The notes beneath the pieces were generated by a model, which did no database searches, had not been told where the DNA came from, and saw nothing but the letters and a program-made list of their open reading frames with translations. Positions 36,970 to 48,751 of a stretch of 64,000 nucleotides of DNA are shown in pieces. This stretch comes from Kalmusia sp. IMI 367209 (Eukaryota; Ascomycota; Dothideomycetes; Pleosporales; Didymosphaeriaceae): NCBI GenBank assembly GCA_027946365.1, contig JAPEUQ010000006.1, forward strand, positions 1-64,000. Reading direction: 5' to 3'. Position 1 is the stretch's first letter, and every line of letters starts with the position of its first letter. The position numbers were made by a program, and so were the translations under genes.

Positions 36970-37554
36970 TTAAAGTTCGGAAAGCTCATCTCTTCGACAA
37001 GCCCCTCTATGAATGATGCCATGTGGGGGAGGAGTATTGTCCTTGATCCGTATCTGCAATGCGGTCGTTGTATCATCGGTCGGATACCGCGTGATGTGAC
37101 CCTGTTTGCTCACCGAGGCAATATCGGCAGCAACAATTAGGCCGTACTTGCCACCATGAATGACTACCTGCTCATTGGAATCCGGGAGTGATATAATGGC
37201 GAGACCGGACGTGAATGCAACGTATCTACGACTAATAAGCGATCTGTACAACTTGATAGATAAAATTCGCGTGGCGCACTGCACAAACGGCGCATTATGC
37301 AGACCCCCATCAAATTTGGGAGGCAAAATGGTCAAAGTGAGATTAGTCAAGTCGCCTAGCTGTTGCGACATGGTTCCTGTAGTTCCGGGATCTGTAGAGA
37401 TATCGAAGGGTCGGGTGATTTGCCAACACTCTATAGTTGATCTCCCGTTCGTAGCACCTATTGCAGTGATATTCAGGTGTGTGTCTTCTTGGGCCATGGC
37501 GGTGATGGCGAATTGAAGGGTGAGGAGGATGATGCAATGGACTGCAGCCACCAT
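36970..37554 (-). CDS. Small secreted protein of unknown function (one intron)
   Basis: I place the start at the ATG at 37552-37554. It gives a clean signal peptide (MVAAVHCIILLTLQFAITAMA, cleavage before the glutamine); the frame is open upstream, but earlier starts would bury it. A 54 bp segment at 37226-37279 has GT...TAG ends and, once removed, joins FVQ to YVAFTSGLA in frame. I read it as an intron, although the frame is also open through it. The spliced protein has 176 residues. The mature part has a strand-rich pattern (ECWQ, PPKFDGGLHNAP, GLAIISLPDS, WIHGG-like) that suggests a cupin-like fold known from fungal secreted proteins; this is an impression, not proof. It is the first gene after the transposon block, with its stop 108 bp from the LTR, and looks intact. 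Confidence 0.75.
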   Translation of the reverse strand: MVAAVHCIILLTLQFAITAMAQEDTHLNITAIGATNGRSTIECWQITRPFDISTDPGTTGTMSQQLGDLTNLTLTILPPKFDGGLHNAPFVQCATRILSIKLYRSLISRRYVAFTSGLAIISLPDSNEQVVIHGGKYGLIVAADIASVSKQGHITRYPTDDTTTALQIRIKDNTPPPHGIIHRGACRRDELSEL

Positions 37555-38154
37555 GTTACGAGCGAGGGCAACCATAATGGAATTTCTATGTACAAGCATG
37601 AGGTTGGTGGTTGGATGCGAGGCTGGGAAAGAAGGCATTTGGGGTCGATTTAAAGGTACAGCGCTATCATTGGCGAGCGGAAAGGCGCTTAGGTGGCGCC
37701 CGTTAGGACGCTTACCCCGCAGCGAATACGGAGCAAACGAGGAATACGGTCGCTGAGAAAACCTTTACTCGTATTGTTCTTCAGCTGCTCATATGAATGA
37801 CTGACTAGATTGGATAGATCTTAGGACCTATATGCCGATCCACCCGTATGCTTCCACATTGCAGTAAGCACGAAGTTCCGACGGTCCGGTAGGCCACTAA
37901 GGATCCCTGCCACACATACTCTTCATTTATCTCCTCCATTTTAAGCCCACACCTCGTAAATGACCTTGATCTGGCTGCCTAACATGTATGCGTTGAGGGC
38001 CGGGCAAGTAAGTTACACTACAGCGGCGACTCACACCGGTCGTCTTACGGGGTGAGCAGCCCCCCCAAATACCTCCCTCCATAAAAGCAATCCTCATCGC
38101 TTGCGCTTGCCAGCATGTCGATGTTCCTACTCCGCTCTTTATGTAGCGAAAAGC
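37555..38154. promoter_or_regulatory. Shared upstream region of two divergent genes
   Basis: This 600 bp separates the start of the secreted-protein gene (minus) from the membrane-protein gene (plus). No gene is evident within it. CCATAAAAGC at about 38080, some 75 bp before the plus-strand start, may serve as a TATA-like element. Confidence 0.4.
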
Positions 38155-39515
38155 ATGGCGCCGACTGTGGAGTCGATCCTCCCGGCCGCTACCCCTCCAC
38201 CGGGTTTCATTTCCAATTTCGAGAGCCCACACTCGAAGGCCCTGACTGTTTACGTTGTGATGAGCGTCTGTCTTGGCCTAGTCACGCTGCTTGTCGCTAT
38301 CAGAATCTACACTCGAGCTCGCATCACTAAGTCCATGTGGTGGGATGACTGTGAGCAGTTGCTTCGTCTCAACTCCATTACCATATCTTTGACTAATCAA
38401 TCTGCTCAGGGACAAGCCTGCTGGCTTGGGTAAGTCCAAAGGCAGAGCCAAGTTTTAGTTCCACCCACAACTAACCTGCGTAGGTTTTCTTCATCGCACT
38501 CCTCGGAGTCACGTTTGGCGCTGTCGAGAATGGGGGCGGTATCGATATGTGGAATGTCCCAAAAACGAAGTACACCCACTTCATCAAAGCATGTCACCAC
38601 GAAATGGTTATAACGTCTGTGGCGTTGGGACGAAGAAGCTCATACTGACATCATTAGCAGTACTGGAACAATATCATGATCATGGCACGTGTTGACATTA
38701 CACTGGCCAAAATTGCCATCCTTTTGCTATATTTGCGCATATTCATGCCTCGCACAACTGGGTCCCGCCAGATGTGGTTTTGGATTTGGTTCATGGTAGT
38801 CTTTAACGCTGTGTACTGCTTGGTGCTCATTCTACTCATCCAACTGCAGTGCATCGGACACAAGACTCCACAATCGAACGGCAGCTGTCTAGATCAACAT
38901 GTATGTATGCGTAAAGGTATTCAAATTACTATTACTAACGGCGAGGTTTGCGCCAGCTCCTTCTCATCACCGCCTCGGCGATCAATGTCATTACCGAAGT
39001 CGCAATCTTGGTAGTCGCAGTCGTTTCCGTCTGGGGGCTGCATATGCCGTTCGCAAAAAAGATCGCAATTGTCGCTGTTCTAAGTTTTGGATCGGCGTAG
39101 GAGCTTCCCCCACTTTCAGTCGTAGGCACATGTCATTAACCCAATCAGTGGCATCGCGTTCAGCCTCGCTCGCCTGATTTGGCAGTCGCTTACCAAGAAC
39201 ACCAACCCAACAGTCTATAATATGACCGTCATCATGTTAGCGCAGGTTTTCCCAAACGCCTTGTTAGTTGCACATTTCTGACTACCAGACAGTACTGCTG
39301 AGACGACCGTGGCGATCATGGCAGGCTGCATGCCGTTACTTTCTTCGTTTTATAAATATCACTTTCAATGTCGGCTTGGTACTGTTACATCGAACAGGAG
39401 CCTATCATGGGAGACCGCAGGAAACAAACCGGGAAAGAAAGCGCACCACCCGTTGAGTATATCGACGACGGAATTGGTGGACCGAGATTTGACGCTGGAG
39501 GAATTGCATAAGTGA
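38155..39515 (+). CDS. Fungal rhodopsin-domain (SAT4/PTH11-type) integral membrane protein, seven exons
   Basis: Exons by my reading are 38155-38350, 38410-38429, 38484-38588, 38661-38900, 38957-39096, 39149-39235 and 39293-39515. They total 1011 bases, 336 residues plus stop, with all phases consistent. The product starts MAPTVES. Helix 1 (LTVYVVMSVCLGLVTLLVAI) leads to the family hallmark WWDDWTSLLAW, which is formed only after splicing the 20 bp exon 2. Further helices are VFFIALLGVTFG, ITLAKIAILLLYLRIF, WIWFMVVFNAVYCLVLILLI, ITEVAILVVAVVSVWG and the segment before TVAIMAGCMPLL. Family members are seven-helix plasma-membrane proteins, some proposed as surface receptors. The third intron begins GC rather than GT (GCATGT), or else a GTTATA donor 24 bp downstream is used. 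Branch points CTAAC, CTGAC and TTAAC are visible. It appears intact. Confidence 0.8.
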
Positions 39516-41764
39516 CCACGATGTCTTCAGCTATGGTTCTTCCAACGAGTGCTCTGCGCCTTATATTTACGACTAAAGCGTGAGATCTAGTTTTAATAAA
39601 TGGACATATGATATGAATAGCATCAGAAATGCGAGCATCACCCGTATTGATAGTAGCAAATGAACAAATAATGGACCAAATGTACTATGACGATCGATTG
39701 ATTGTGGTGGATGAGTGGTGGCATGCGTTAACGGTGGATAGCTGCTCTTATCGTAAGGTATGTCTATGCTTGTGGAAAATGCTTCTATAGCCAATTTCTA
39801 TCACTCTTGTTACAAGATAGTTCGGGTCTCCAGTACGAAGCAGCAATGCCATATGACCTCCGAAGCCTTCACCGTCAGCAGTGCCTACAGCTCTGAGTGT
39901 CCACTCAAATGTACTCTCTAGATTTGGAGAGGAAGGAAATCCTAAACATTTGGAAATTTGGACGTGATAAAATCGCGGGTAGCGCTGCCAAAGCGTATTA
40001 TGGAATATTATGGCCAAATGTGTTGGAAAGTCATCGCAGAATCCGCTATTGACCGCAAGTGAGCTCGAGAGCAAGATTGCCTTCTCCGATCTGCTCAACA
40101 TGATCGAAATTTGAAACGTCTTGGAGCACACAGACCTGTGGCAAGCCTGCAGTAGTAGACATGGCCAAGATGAAGACGAACCCGGGCTTATGAGATGTCG
40201 GACATTCACTAGCCACATCCTAGTGAGATGTAAAGTAGTTTCTAGGTGGGATAGAACGATAATCGCGTCCTCTGCCAGTTGTTGGGGGAAACCGATGATG
40301 GGGCAATGTGTGAGTCGTAGGGGACCTGAATCATCGATCGCACTGAGAGGGCTTCCACGAAGTTCAACAGCTTAACTTTCGCATAATCATCGTGTCCTCC
40401 GCTTAGTTATTGAGAGTACCTACCAATAAGGGTTCTTTGTGAGTCGTATGTGATCTTAGAGAACATAATGACTGCATTTGGATTGCGGCTGCAAGGAAAG
40501 GTGGTTCCATCTTAGCGTCAGCGTATGTCCAACAGTCGCCGGGACGCTAGGCATTTGCTCTTAGCGGGCGAGATTAGTGTGTCTAAAGCAGACCCATCAC
40601 GGGCTTGCGCTTTATCAACGTTACGTGACCATTTTGCTCGTTCCTTCACCCTCTCAGAAGTTCTATCGCGATATGTCATGATGGTTCGCAAGAAGGACTA
40701 GTCAGTCTCAATGCCCGGGATGGTAAGCGTGCAATTGCCATGCCTTGTTCGTGTTCGATTGTGAACCTCTCTACCTTTTGTGTCAGCGTAACTGTATCCG
40801 AACACACAGGGGCCGAGATACGTCCGAGGCAATTCCATCTCTGCTGGCCTCGACTACGTGGCCGCTGGTCTGTATTTTATATTCTGGATTATTGAGACAT
40901 AGGAACATGGCGAAAGAGAAGACGGTTAGTGAGGGTGCGACTATTAATGGCTATGAGGATAACCGGAGTCTACACTTCAAACACTTGCACTGGATGGCAA
41001 GATTAGCAAGACATTCACCGCCCAATCTAGAAGGATGGAGGAAAGGTTACGAGGTGATCGTGACTGTGGCATAAAAAAGCTATTACCTAATATAAGGGAT
41101 TGTTTCGAGCCTAAAGCAATAAGAGAAGATCCTGCGATTCGATAGGATTGGTTTGCTAGCACATTTTATCGAGCTCCCTTCTGGGTCATCGCCAGCGAGC
41201 GTCGCTTTCGAAGGGCGTGGCAGCCGCAGGTTGATTAATGGAAGTGCGGCCGGATGCATCTACGAGGTATACACCTACATGGCATCCGCTAGGCACCGGT
41301 CCATACGGCTAGTACCAGGGAGTTTAGGTAAGGTAGCGATTCCAGATCGTGTGACTAATTAGAGAGCAAGCCTCTATATGGATGGGACTGATGAAGCAAG
41401 TCTCATTGGCACCATTACGTTGCCATGTGAGTGCCCCAGATCGGCGACGGTGGCTGAAAAGCCTAGAAAATTGTCTAGCACCGATGCAGCGCCGACACGC
41501 CACACGCCAGATGTGTCGAGCGACTACGGAATGGACCTTCTAATCCTATTCTACGTATCTGAATAACAATACGGTAAAGCATAGTGGCTCTATTGGGCCG
41601 GCCATGCTTCCGGAGGGCCGGCTTCTTAGTTCATCCATCGTAGTCTTCAACTAGGGCTGTAAGCCATGAATGTAGCTGCAAAACACCAAAAGCATCCGCA
41701 TTGTCACTATCCGATTTAAAGCTTCTTGAAACGTCTATCCATCCATAATAAAAAGCCTATTGCC
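39516..41764. other. Intergenic stretch without a convincing gene
   Basis: Only short overlapping frames occur. One ATG-started frame of 156 codons on the minus strand (listed separately) is the longest. No domain, repeat or RNA gene was recognised. Confidence 0.4.
39748..40218 (-). CDS. Uncertain ORF, 156 residues, no recognised domain
   Basis: The frame opens with a true ATG and stays open for 156 codons in an otherwise empty stretch. The product is mixed in composition, without a signal peptide or repeats, and I recognise no family. It could be chance. Its only support is length relative to its surroundings. Confidence 0.2.
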   Translation of the reverse strand: MWLVNVRHLISPGSSSSWPCLLLQACHRSVCSKTFQISIMLSRSEKAILLSSSLAVNSGFCDDFPTHLAIIFHNTLWQRYPRFYHVQISKCLGFPSSPNLESTFEWTLRAVGTADGEGFGGHMALLLRTGDPNYLVTRVIEIGYRSIFHKHRHTLR

Positions 41765-42718
41765 ATGGCTACCACAGACACAACTCGTCCCCATCTCTTC
41801 GCTAGATATGGGCCCCAACCCTCTGAAGTTTAAGTGACTGAGAGGTAAGAAGGTGGCCATCGATCAAGCTATAAACTACGATGAGAGCACCAAGCGCATT
41901 CTTGTATTGGGTGATAGTGCCCTCGATTCCCGAAGGTGGATGCGAAGCGCACTTCCCGACCGCGAGCGCGATCTAATGCAAGAGGTCGAACACGAGTACG
42001 GCACGCGTGTGGGGATCTGGCGACTGCTCCGGATTTTGAACGAATTCGACGCTCCATACAGCGTCTCCCTGTCCTCCGAGGCCCTATTGACGAACCCAGA
42101 ACCTGCCGAAAAGCTCGAGACTGAAAATTACGACATTGTTTCGCACCGCACCCGATCCATTGGTCGCTTTGGGCTACCTGAAGATGCAGAGAGGGCAGAC
42201 CTTTATCACTCTATTGATCAGACTCTTGAACTCACAGGGAAGAAAATCCTGGGTGCATTTCCCAGGCCTCCGATCACTGAGAACAGCCGACGCATCACGG
42301 CCGAAGAAGGTCTTCTGTTCGATTCTGTTACCAAAAACGACGATCGTCCATACTTCGATGACGTCGCTCGCCGACCGATGTTAATAATGCCATATGCAAT
42401 GGATACCAACGATGCGCGCTTTTGGGGAGGTCAATCTGGTCCAGGTTAAACGGCTCTACCGATATTTTCGATTATCTCAAGGATGCTTTCGACGTCCTAT
42501 ATCGCGAATCAGACGATAGCGTGACCATGATATCAATTGGGTTACACGCGCGCATCATGCGCCCGGGACGTGCGGCTTCAATCATCCGCTTCCTCGGATA
42601 TGTCAGTAGCTTTAACGGTACCTGGGTTGCAAAGCGAAGTGATATTACTGCTCATTTCACAAGGCAATTCGCGCAGCTGAACATGGAATCTACATGCCAT
42701 TTTGCAATTGGAACATGA
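41765..42718 (+). pseudogene. Polysaccharide deacetylase (PuuE/allantoinase-like), frameshifted and with a nonsense codon
   Basis: The reading starts MATTDTTRPHLFARYGPQP, then shifts frame near 41818-41830, meets a TGA at 41835-41837, and continues as KKVAIDQAINYDES. A long open part follows (41853-42449) with EYGTRVGIWRLLRIL, a SH pair where the family has ASHG, the EEGLLFDS block and MPYAMDTNDARFWGG. Near 42435-42450 the frame shifts again, and the C-terminal part resumes in another frame as DIFDYLKDAFDVLYRE, ISIGLHARI and RPGRAASIIRFLGYV, ending at 42718. The order of blocks matches the NodB-type deacetylases related to PuuE, which act on chitin-like polymers or on allantoin. At least three lesions mean it is a pseudogene. 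The codons between the lesions look well preserved, so inactivation seems recent. Confidence 0.8.
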
Positions 42719-45700
42719 GCCTGTAGAGATTGGCGATTAGGCCGCATACAAGATGCAAACTTCTCTATCCAAGCAGTTTTTTTGCACACTGCCTCCAGGT
42801 CTCATACATACCAAGTCTTACCATGGCTTACCGTGTCTTACCGTGTCGTCCCGATCTATACGAAGTCCACCGCAATATTTTGCAAGCTATGACCTTGATT
42901 CTGCAATTTAATACCAGACTAGATCTGATGCCCTGCAATTGAATGCACATCGTTGAATAACCCCATCTTTCTCGGGGCTTGAGACTCCGCCATTAGTCCT
43001 TTCAACTGATTCACTTGACGAGGCAGGCCTTGACAACCTAAGACTTGAAAATGCGATTGTGGCACCGAAGGCGCTGGGAAGATACTGCTAGAAGAGCCAT
43101 CGGTACCACCCACTGAGGCTGTAGGGGTCAGTCGATAGTCTGGTTGCGCTGAGGCTCAGTACTCTGTTTTGGTACTCTGCTGCGTGCCAGTTGCGCTTTG
43201 GGCATTGTTAACTCCGAAATTTGTTATAACAGGCCGAATTTGTCCACTGGTAGCCGATGGCCGCAAAATTATGGTGTATACGCTCTACTCCGGCTGCAGA
43301 CACCATAAAATCCATTACTATTCATTCGTACGTGCACTAAAAAATGACTGCAGTGTGGTTTTGCGGTGGTAGGTGAGTTGCAAGATGTTTGTAGATTCCT
43401 TCCAGCTGTGCCGTGGTATATATCATTTCTCAATCCTGTAGCTAGAGCGAGATGAGCCACTGCGTTCTTTCAAATTGTTCACAGAAATTCGAATGCAGCC
43501 GTCGACTGAGAAAAGACCTCGGAATACTGATGACCGTGTATTGGCTTGATCTGTTTACTGGTAGCCGAGGTAACACTAATTCGCTCGTGTTTAACAATGA
43601 CAACTGCTTTCTAGGAAGCGTTGTAATACTGGCGCCCATTCCATATCTTTAGTAATATCTGTAGCTTACTTACTATAAAGCTCTTTAGCATATGCTACGA
43701 TGGAGATTTTGTTCGTTTGTATTCGGCATTGACTGAAGTCTATCGATATGGCTTTCCCAAATTGCCTGTCTTGGGGCGAATACAATAGCTCTATAAAGCA
43801 GATTCACGTGAATATAAGATTCCAGCGTCTCATCATCGATTCCAACTCGATTATTCGTTACAGGATAGACTTTCAGCCCTTCAAGAACACTGGATGAGAT
43901 AATGTGGGTCTCCCTTGGCTATTATTCTCTTCGTGACACTGACCGTCGTGGCTATACGTATAATCTTCCTCGCGCTGTTAAAAATACATATACTTCATCG
44001 AGTAGAACACGCCATAACAAGTCCTTATTAATTGGGAATTGAAATCAAGATTTGACTCGATCCCGGACGGTGAGATCTCTGGATCGCCTTGAGGGGGTCG
44101 ATTGTGCCCGAAACATGTCTCAAGTACTGTAGGTAATTGGAAATAAAGTCGTTAATACAGAGCTATAGCACATTTTATATACTACCCAGATGCTATGATG
44201 ATCTATTAATTTTCTCTTGTACTGCCACTGCACGTTTTCATATTCCAGATGCATCGGGAAGGAGGACCATCAGGCCCTTCTCTGGAATTAGTAAATAATT
44301 ACCCTTCTAAAGTCACTTGGAAAGCGACATGATTAAGTTCACCTATAACTCACGTTTAACTCACACAATACCCAAGTCGTAATCACATTTTTTTCTACAT
44401 AGGACGCCTGAGTATTATAATGAAATTGGATAAATTTTGGATTACGCTCTTGTGTGACAATCTTGTAGACAAGGTTAATCCTCAGTCTCTCGAAGCCGTC
44501 CATCTTCTTTTTTGACATTGCTTAATATATTTACATGGAGGCTTGGTATGCTATGTAGATGGATTTACTCATAGCAACATACTTTAGTATCAGCACAGTC
44601 ACCCTAATTACGACTACTCAACAAGAATTCGAAAACCTTCTTTAGCAATGATCTGCCTTCTTCTAGGAAAGGCCCGTCTTGATTGGTTTGAGCTATATCA
44701 TTACGTCTTCCTTATTCGTAATCTTTTCCGATCGCTGTTGATTCCAATGAATATCCTTCGTGGTGTTTCCATCCATGCAGCACTGAAACTAATTATATGT
44801 ATCAATCAACCTACCCCTAACCGGTTAGTCATCGTCGTCTCGATGGTTTCGTATGACGGAGCTTGTTTAGTTTCTTCCAATATAATATTAAAATGCCACT
44901 CATGATTAGTCTTGAGAGTTCTGTCGAAATGGATTATAGTTGCGCTATTGATATGTTCTATGTAGAGGATATTAGGAATTGGCTCACCTTTAGCGACGCG
45001 ATCAAAGTGCGACCCTTATAGTACACAGGGCTTGTCGATTTAGCTTCAACAAAACGCCGACCACTCAAGGCGTTGTCTTGAAAATAGTTTCGGGCTTAAT
45101 ATGAGGAAGTCACTTCCCTTGTTCTTTCAAATAGCTCTATGACAATCCTGTACTGACAAGAGCCACAGGTTTTGACGTCGAATTAATTCAATAGCACTAT
45201 GAGGTAAATTCGCTGAAAGTGTTGTTTTTACATCTTCCAAAAGGGGTTCTTCCAGCAGAGAGTCAAACTAAGATAGTCGTTGAACGTAAGGACACCTCTA
45301 TGTATCACGTACGTCTCTAGCTTAACAATGTGCTATAGATCTACCTTCGCGATTCTTATGATTGCGCGCTAATAACTAAATAGGTTCGAGACAGTCTATA
45401 AATTGTACATCCTAGATTTAGATAGTTTCAAATCCCCAACCTTTACGTCCAAAAATCCACTATTTCTTTCATCGCTATATATAACATGTAGGCGAAGGCA
45501 AGGTACGATGATTCACAGATACGCGTATATCCGTACGTAGTTTTGCTAATATTCAGGGGCGGGCTGCCGGATTGAGCCTAATACAAGCTTCGCGAAAAAT
45601 GACGCGCTCCACCCCCGACCGGGGGCCGGAGATCAACGGCTCCTGGTGCTTGTAAGTATAACCTCCGAGCGCGCCATCGCGGCTCATTCTTCATTCCGAT

Positions 45701-46112
45701 CCGTGATAGCTCGTCAACGGGCGAGCGTCCAGTCGTCCCATCGGAGTTTAGCTACGTAAGTATTGGGGGCTTGTTGTGCTCGCCAATGGATGCGTTGTCT
45801 CGTTCCCTGCATCGGGCGGTGGCTAATTGGCGCATTGTGGTCTGAAACTAAAACGTGAGGTAGTGCCCTGCTTGCTTTGCTGCTACGCCACTGTTTCGGT
45901 ATTCACATGCATGAAGGAAGAATTCTTATACCTTCCAATAACAGGTTCTCCGACTACCAAGTCTCTCCTCTCTTGTTCCCCCAATTTAGGGTCGATTCCA
46001 GATTTTTTTCAAAGCAAAATCTCAAAAGCTCTCAACAATCTCGATTCATCCCGTACAACCGCTTCAGCACACTCGAAACAAATATCTTTGCTTAATTGTA
46101 CAAAAGCTCATT
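42719..46112. other. Gene-poor stretch
   Basis: No convincing coding sequence. Frames are short, and composition is moderately AT-rich up to about 45500. A GC-richer island (about 45550-45830) precedes the small ORF at 46113 and may be its promoter. Confidence 0.4.
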
Positions 46113-46508
46113 ATGGCGGGAGCTGAGATTAACACGGGCCTCCAGGTGCATCCTATTGCGCATCTAGCTTCAGCATCATGGGCCTTTTCCATCACACACG
46201 CGGACTACAAAAAGCTATTGAAGGGCTTTCACCCGCGGGACATGGACGATAAGTGGCTGTGCCTCACCGACAAGCCTGACGCCCTGGGAAATACAGTTGT
46301 CCATGCATATAGAAGTTGGACAGCGCATGAGCAGGTGTCTCTTACTATTGCAGCTGGCAATACCAAGGACACCAATGCTAACAAGTGGGCAACAATCGAA
46401 AAGCTTTCGTGGGATAGGAGCAATTACACTACGGAGGAGGAAGCCAAGGATCTTGCTTTGAAAGTATGCCGACGGCTTCTAGGCTGCGATCTGAAAAATG
46501 CGTCCTAA
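46113..46508 (+). CDS. Conserved-looking 131-residue protein, single exon
   Basis: An ATG in good context (CATTATGGCG) opens an uninterrupted frame of 131 codons. The core reads FSITHADYKKLLKGFHPRDM, then DDKWLCLTDKPD, then VVHAYRSWTAHEQVSLTI, with WATIEKLSWD and a C-terminal helix. This alternation of short charged motifs and a DDKW block is typical of a small globular domain that I associate with uncharacterised fungal and bacterial proteins. I cannot name the family. There is no signal peptide or membrane segment, so it is probably cytosolic. It has no close neighbour that hints at its role. Confidence 0.65.
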   Translation: MAGAEINTGLQVHPIAHLASASWAFSITHADYKKLLKGFHPRDMDDKWLCLTDKPDALGNTVVHAYRSWTAHEQVSLTIAAGNTKDTNANKWATIEKLSWDRSNYTTEEEAKDLALKVCRRLLGCDLKNAS

Positions 46509-48751
46509 GTGATCTGGACTATATGAGACTAGATCTCAGTAGGTAGCAATGCTAAGGCATCCGCAACGCATGAATGGTCTTGGTGACGAAGTTAAATTGA
46601 TGTTTTATCACGCATTTAGCGTCCTCTATCAACACTACGTGATCGATGTCTTATTTTTCTAGACCTGATTTCCACCATATTCTATCATTTGTAAAACTCG
46701 TTAGCCTTCAGCACATGCACAATAATGCCTGTCGCGTAGCGACAACTATAGCTTTCAACTTACAGCCTTCGTCCGAGATCAATGAGTGCTCTCGCTTAGC
46801 AGCTTCCGTTTCTGTTTTCGAACGTCTTTTTAAGGTCTGGCGCAGGATCGCAACTAGGCCTATCAGGTAATCTCAGTTTCTCTTAGTTCCTTCCTTAGTT
46901 CGTCCGTTAGGCGGTTCTACGCCGATCGATCTTCCAATTCGGACGATTTCTCGCCTCATGCCCTGCACGAGTAGCAGCATTCGGGCTGCAAACTAATACC
47001 GCTCTACAGCTAAACTTGTTTAAGCAATAGCACTTCACCCTCACGCCTCGTAACAGATCGCATGAGTATAGATCTAAGATAGAACGGCTAAGGCTTGGGG
47101 CACATCAGCAGAGACCTCAATCATGCCTTTCGACAGCGTGGTGTTTAATCGAAGCATCTTGTCAAAGTAAAAGCACGACTATCAAGGTAGGCCTGAAATA
47201 ACCCCCCACAGTCGGGCGAACTGCTTCATCTCCGTAAACCTATGGCACCTACTAGGATAGGATTCTCTGCGCGTCGCTCGTCGGTGTAAACTAAATTCTC
47301 ACGACATGTTAGGTCGGTGCTTGGGCTGCCGACCATCCGGCGATACCGGTAGTAGTTTGAGCCAAGTGGGGCACCGTATCAAGCACCGTATCAATAACAG
47401 TGAAATCAGCCGCGCCAATGATGAACAACAACGGCGCGTTTCAAGCTTTATAATTCCGACGTCCAGCCACGCCAGCCTTGCTGGGAGCAATCGGAATGGG
47501 ATGTCACCAATGATCACAAGCACGTGCTTTGCTTCCGTAGGATATTGATTGTAAGCACGCCCAGTTCTGGAGCACCAGTACCTGTATGGCCCTGATATTA
47601 TGGTGTATGCTCGTCAGATTACAACTTTATCGAGACCAACATTCATCTCACGCAACGGCAAAGTGGTTACCTCCTGGCACGTATACGAGGCTCTGGGGGC
47701 ATAAGAACAAAGCGCCGACCGATCCGCCTTCTAAAGCTTCTGTCTGCGCCTACCTGCGCTCGTTGGCATTTGGAAACTCAAAAGTCCGGTAGCAGTATCC
47801 CTGCCTTGCAATGCATGTGGCTTGCACACTATTCCTACCTTACCGGATACGGATAACCGTACAATGCTATTCGTTGGTTGGCTACTGAATGCATGTCGAT
47901 GAGCTGTTCTATTTGCACATGTGGATAGGTGATAAGGGGTATTCTTACATATGATCAGACAGCTTTGAAGTTGTAGGTATTAGAGTCAAGTTCCGAGGTG
48001 AAGTGTGACAAGGGTCAAAATGGTGACAGTAAGTGGCTGGAGGCTTCATATCTTACCGCAGTTTCAGAGTCCTCTAGTGCCTGTCAAAATTAGGCCGTTA
48101 GATGCTGATTGGGTTGATAAGCTTGCAGGGTTGCTCGCGGTGATTGATGGGGAGCCCCTTGACACGTGCCGCCGCCAGGTTACCGAGTGCTCGTTCATGG
48201 TGAACAACTGTGACGGACTATCCATGCTCAGGCTCGTACAAGCATAGGGCATGATTACCCCCACTTCATGGGAGTGCATAGACATGAGGGCTGTGTGCTA
48301 ATGGAGATAGAAACGGAAACAAGCCGAACGTGCTATGGACAGCTCATCACCGCACCGGCACTTCAACACCGTAACTTCACCACTTATCGGGCTTTTGACT
48401 CCGCCTCCATGAGAGGCACCACGTGGTTTCTGCACTTGCATTGTCCGAACTGCGTGAAAGCTTTGAGTATCTAGGAGTTACTAAATGGTAGTAAAAGGAC
48501 AGAGATAGTTATAAAGACCACCTGCTTTTCAACTCCGGTAGCATCAGAACACTACATTTTAGCTTGTCACTTCTTTCCCTTCTTTCCTTCCTTTCCTGCT
48601 TCATTCTTCTAGGTCACGCATTTGGCTAGCTATCCATTCATTGATTGCTTGATTCATTCATTCATTCGTTTATTTCAAGACCACTCGACAACTATTCAGA
48701 ATCGAATTCTATCGTAAAATTACGTATCATTACGTGTAGACATTAGGCGAG
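46509..48751. other. Intergenic stretch without a convincing gene
   Basis: Short frames on both strands lack recognisable domains. Just before the next gene there is a pyrimidine-rich tract with CTTTCCTTCC repeats and a TTCATTCA tandem (48560-48670), plus a TATA-like TTATAAAG at about 48510. Together these look like a fungal promoter and 5' leader for the gene at 48752. Confidence 0.45.

Noticed and set aside
37160..37756. Plus-strand frames overlapping the secreted-protein gene
   Set aside because: They are shadows of the minus-strand gene, which has a signal peptide, an in-phase intron and a protein-like composition.
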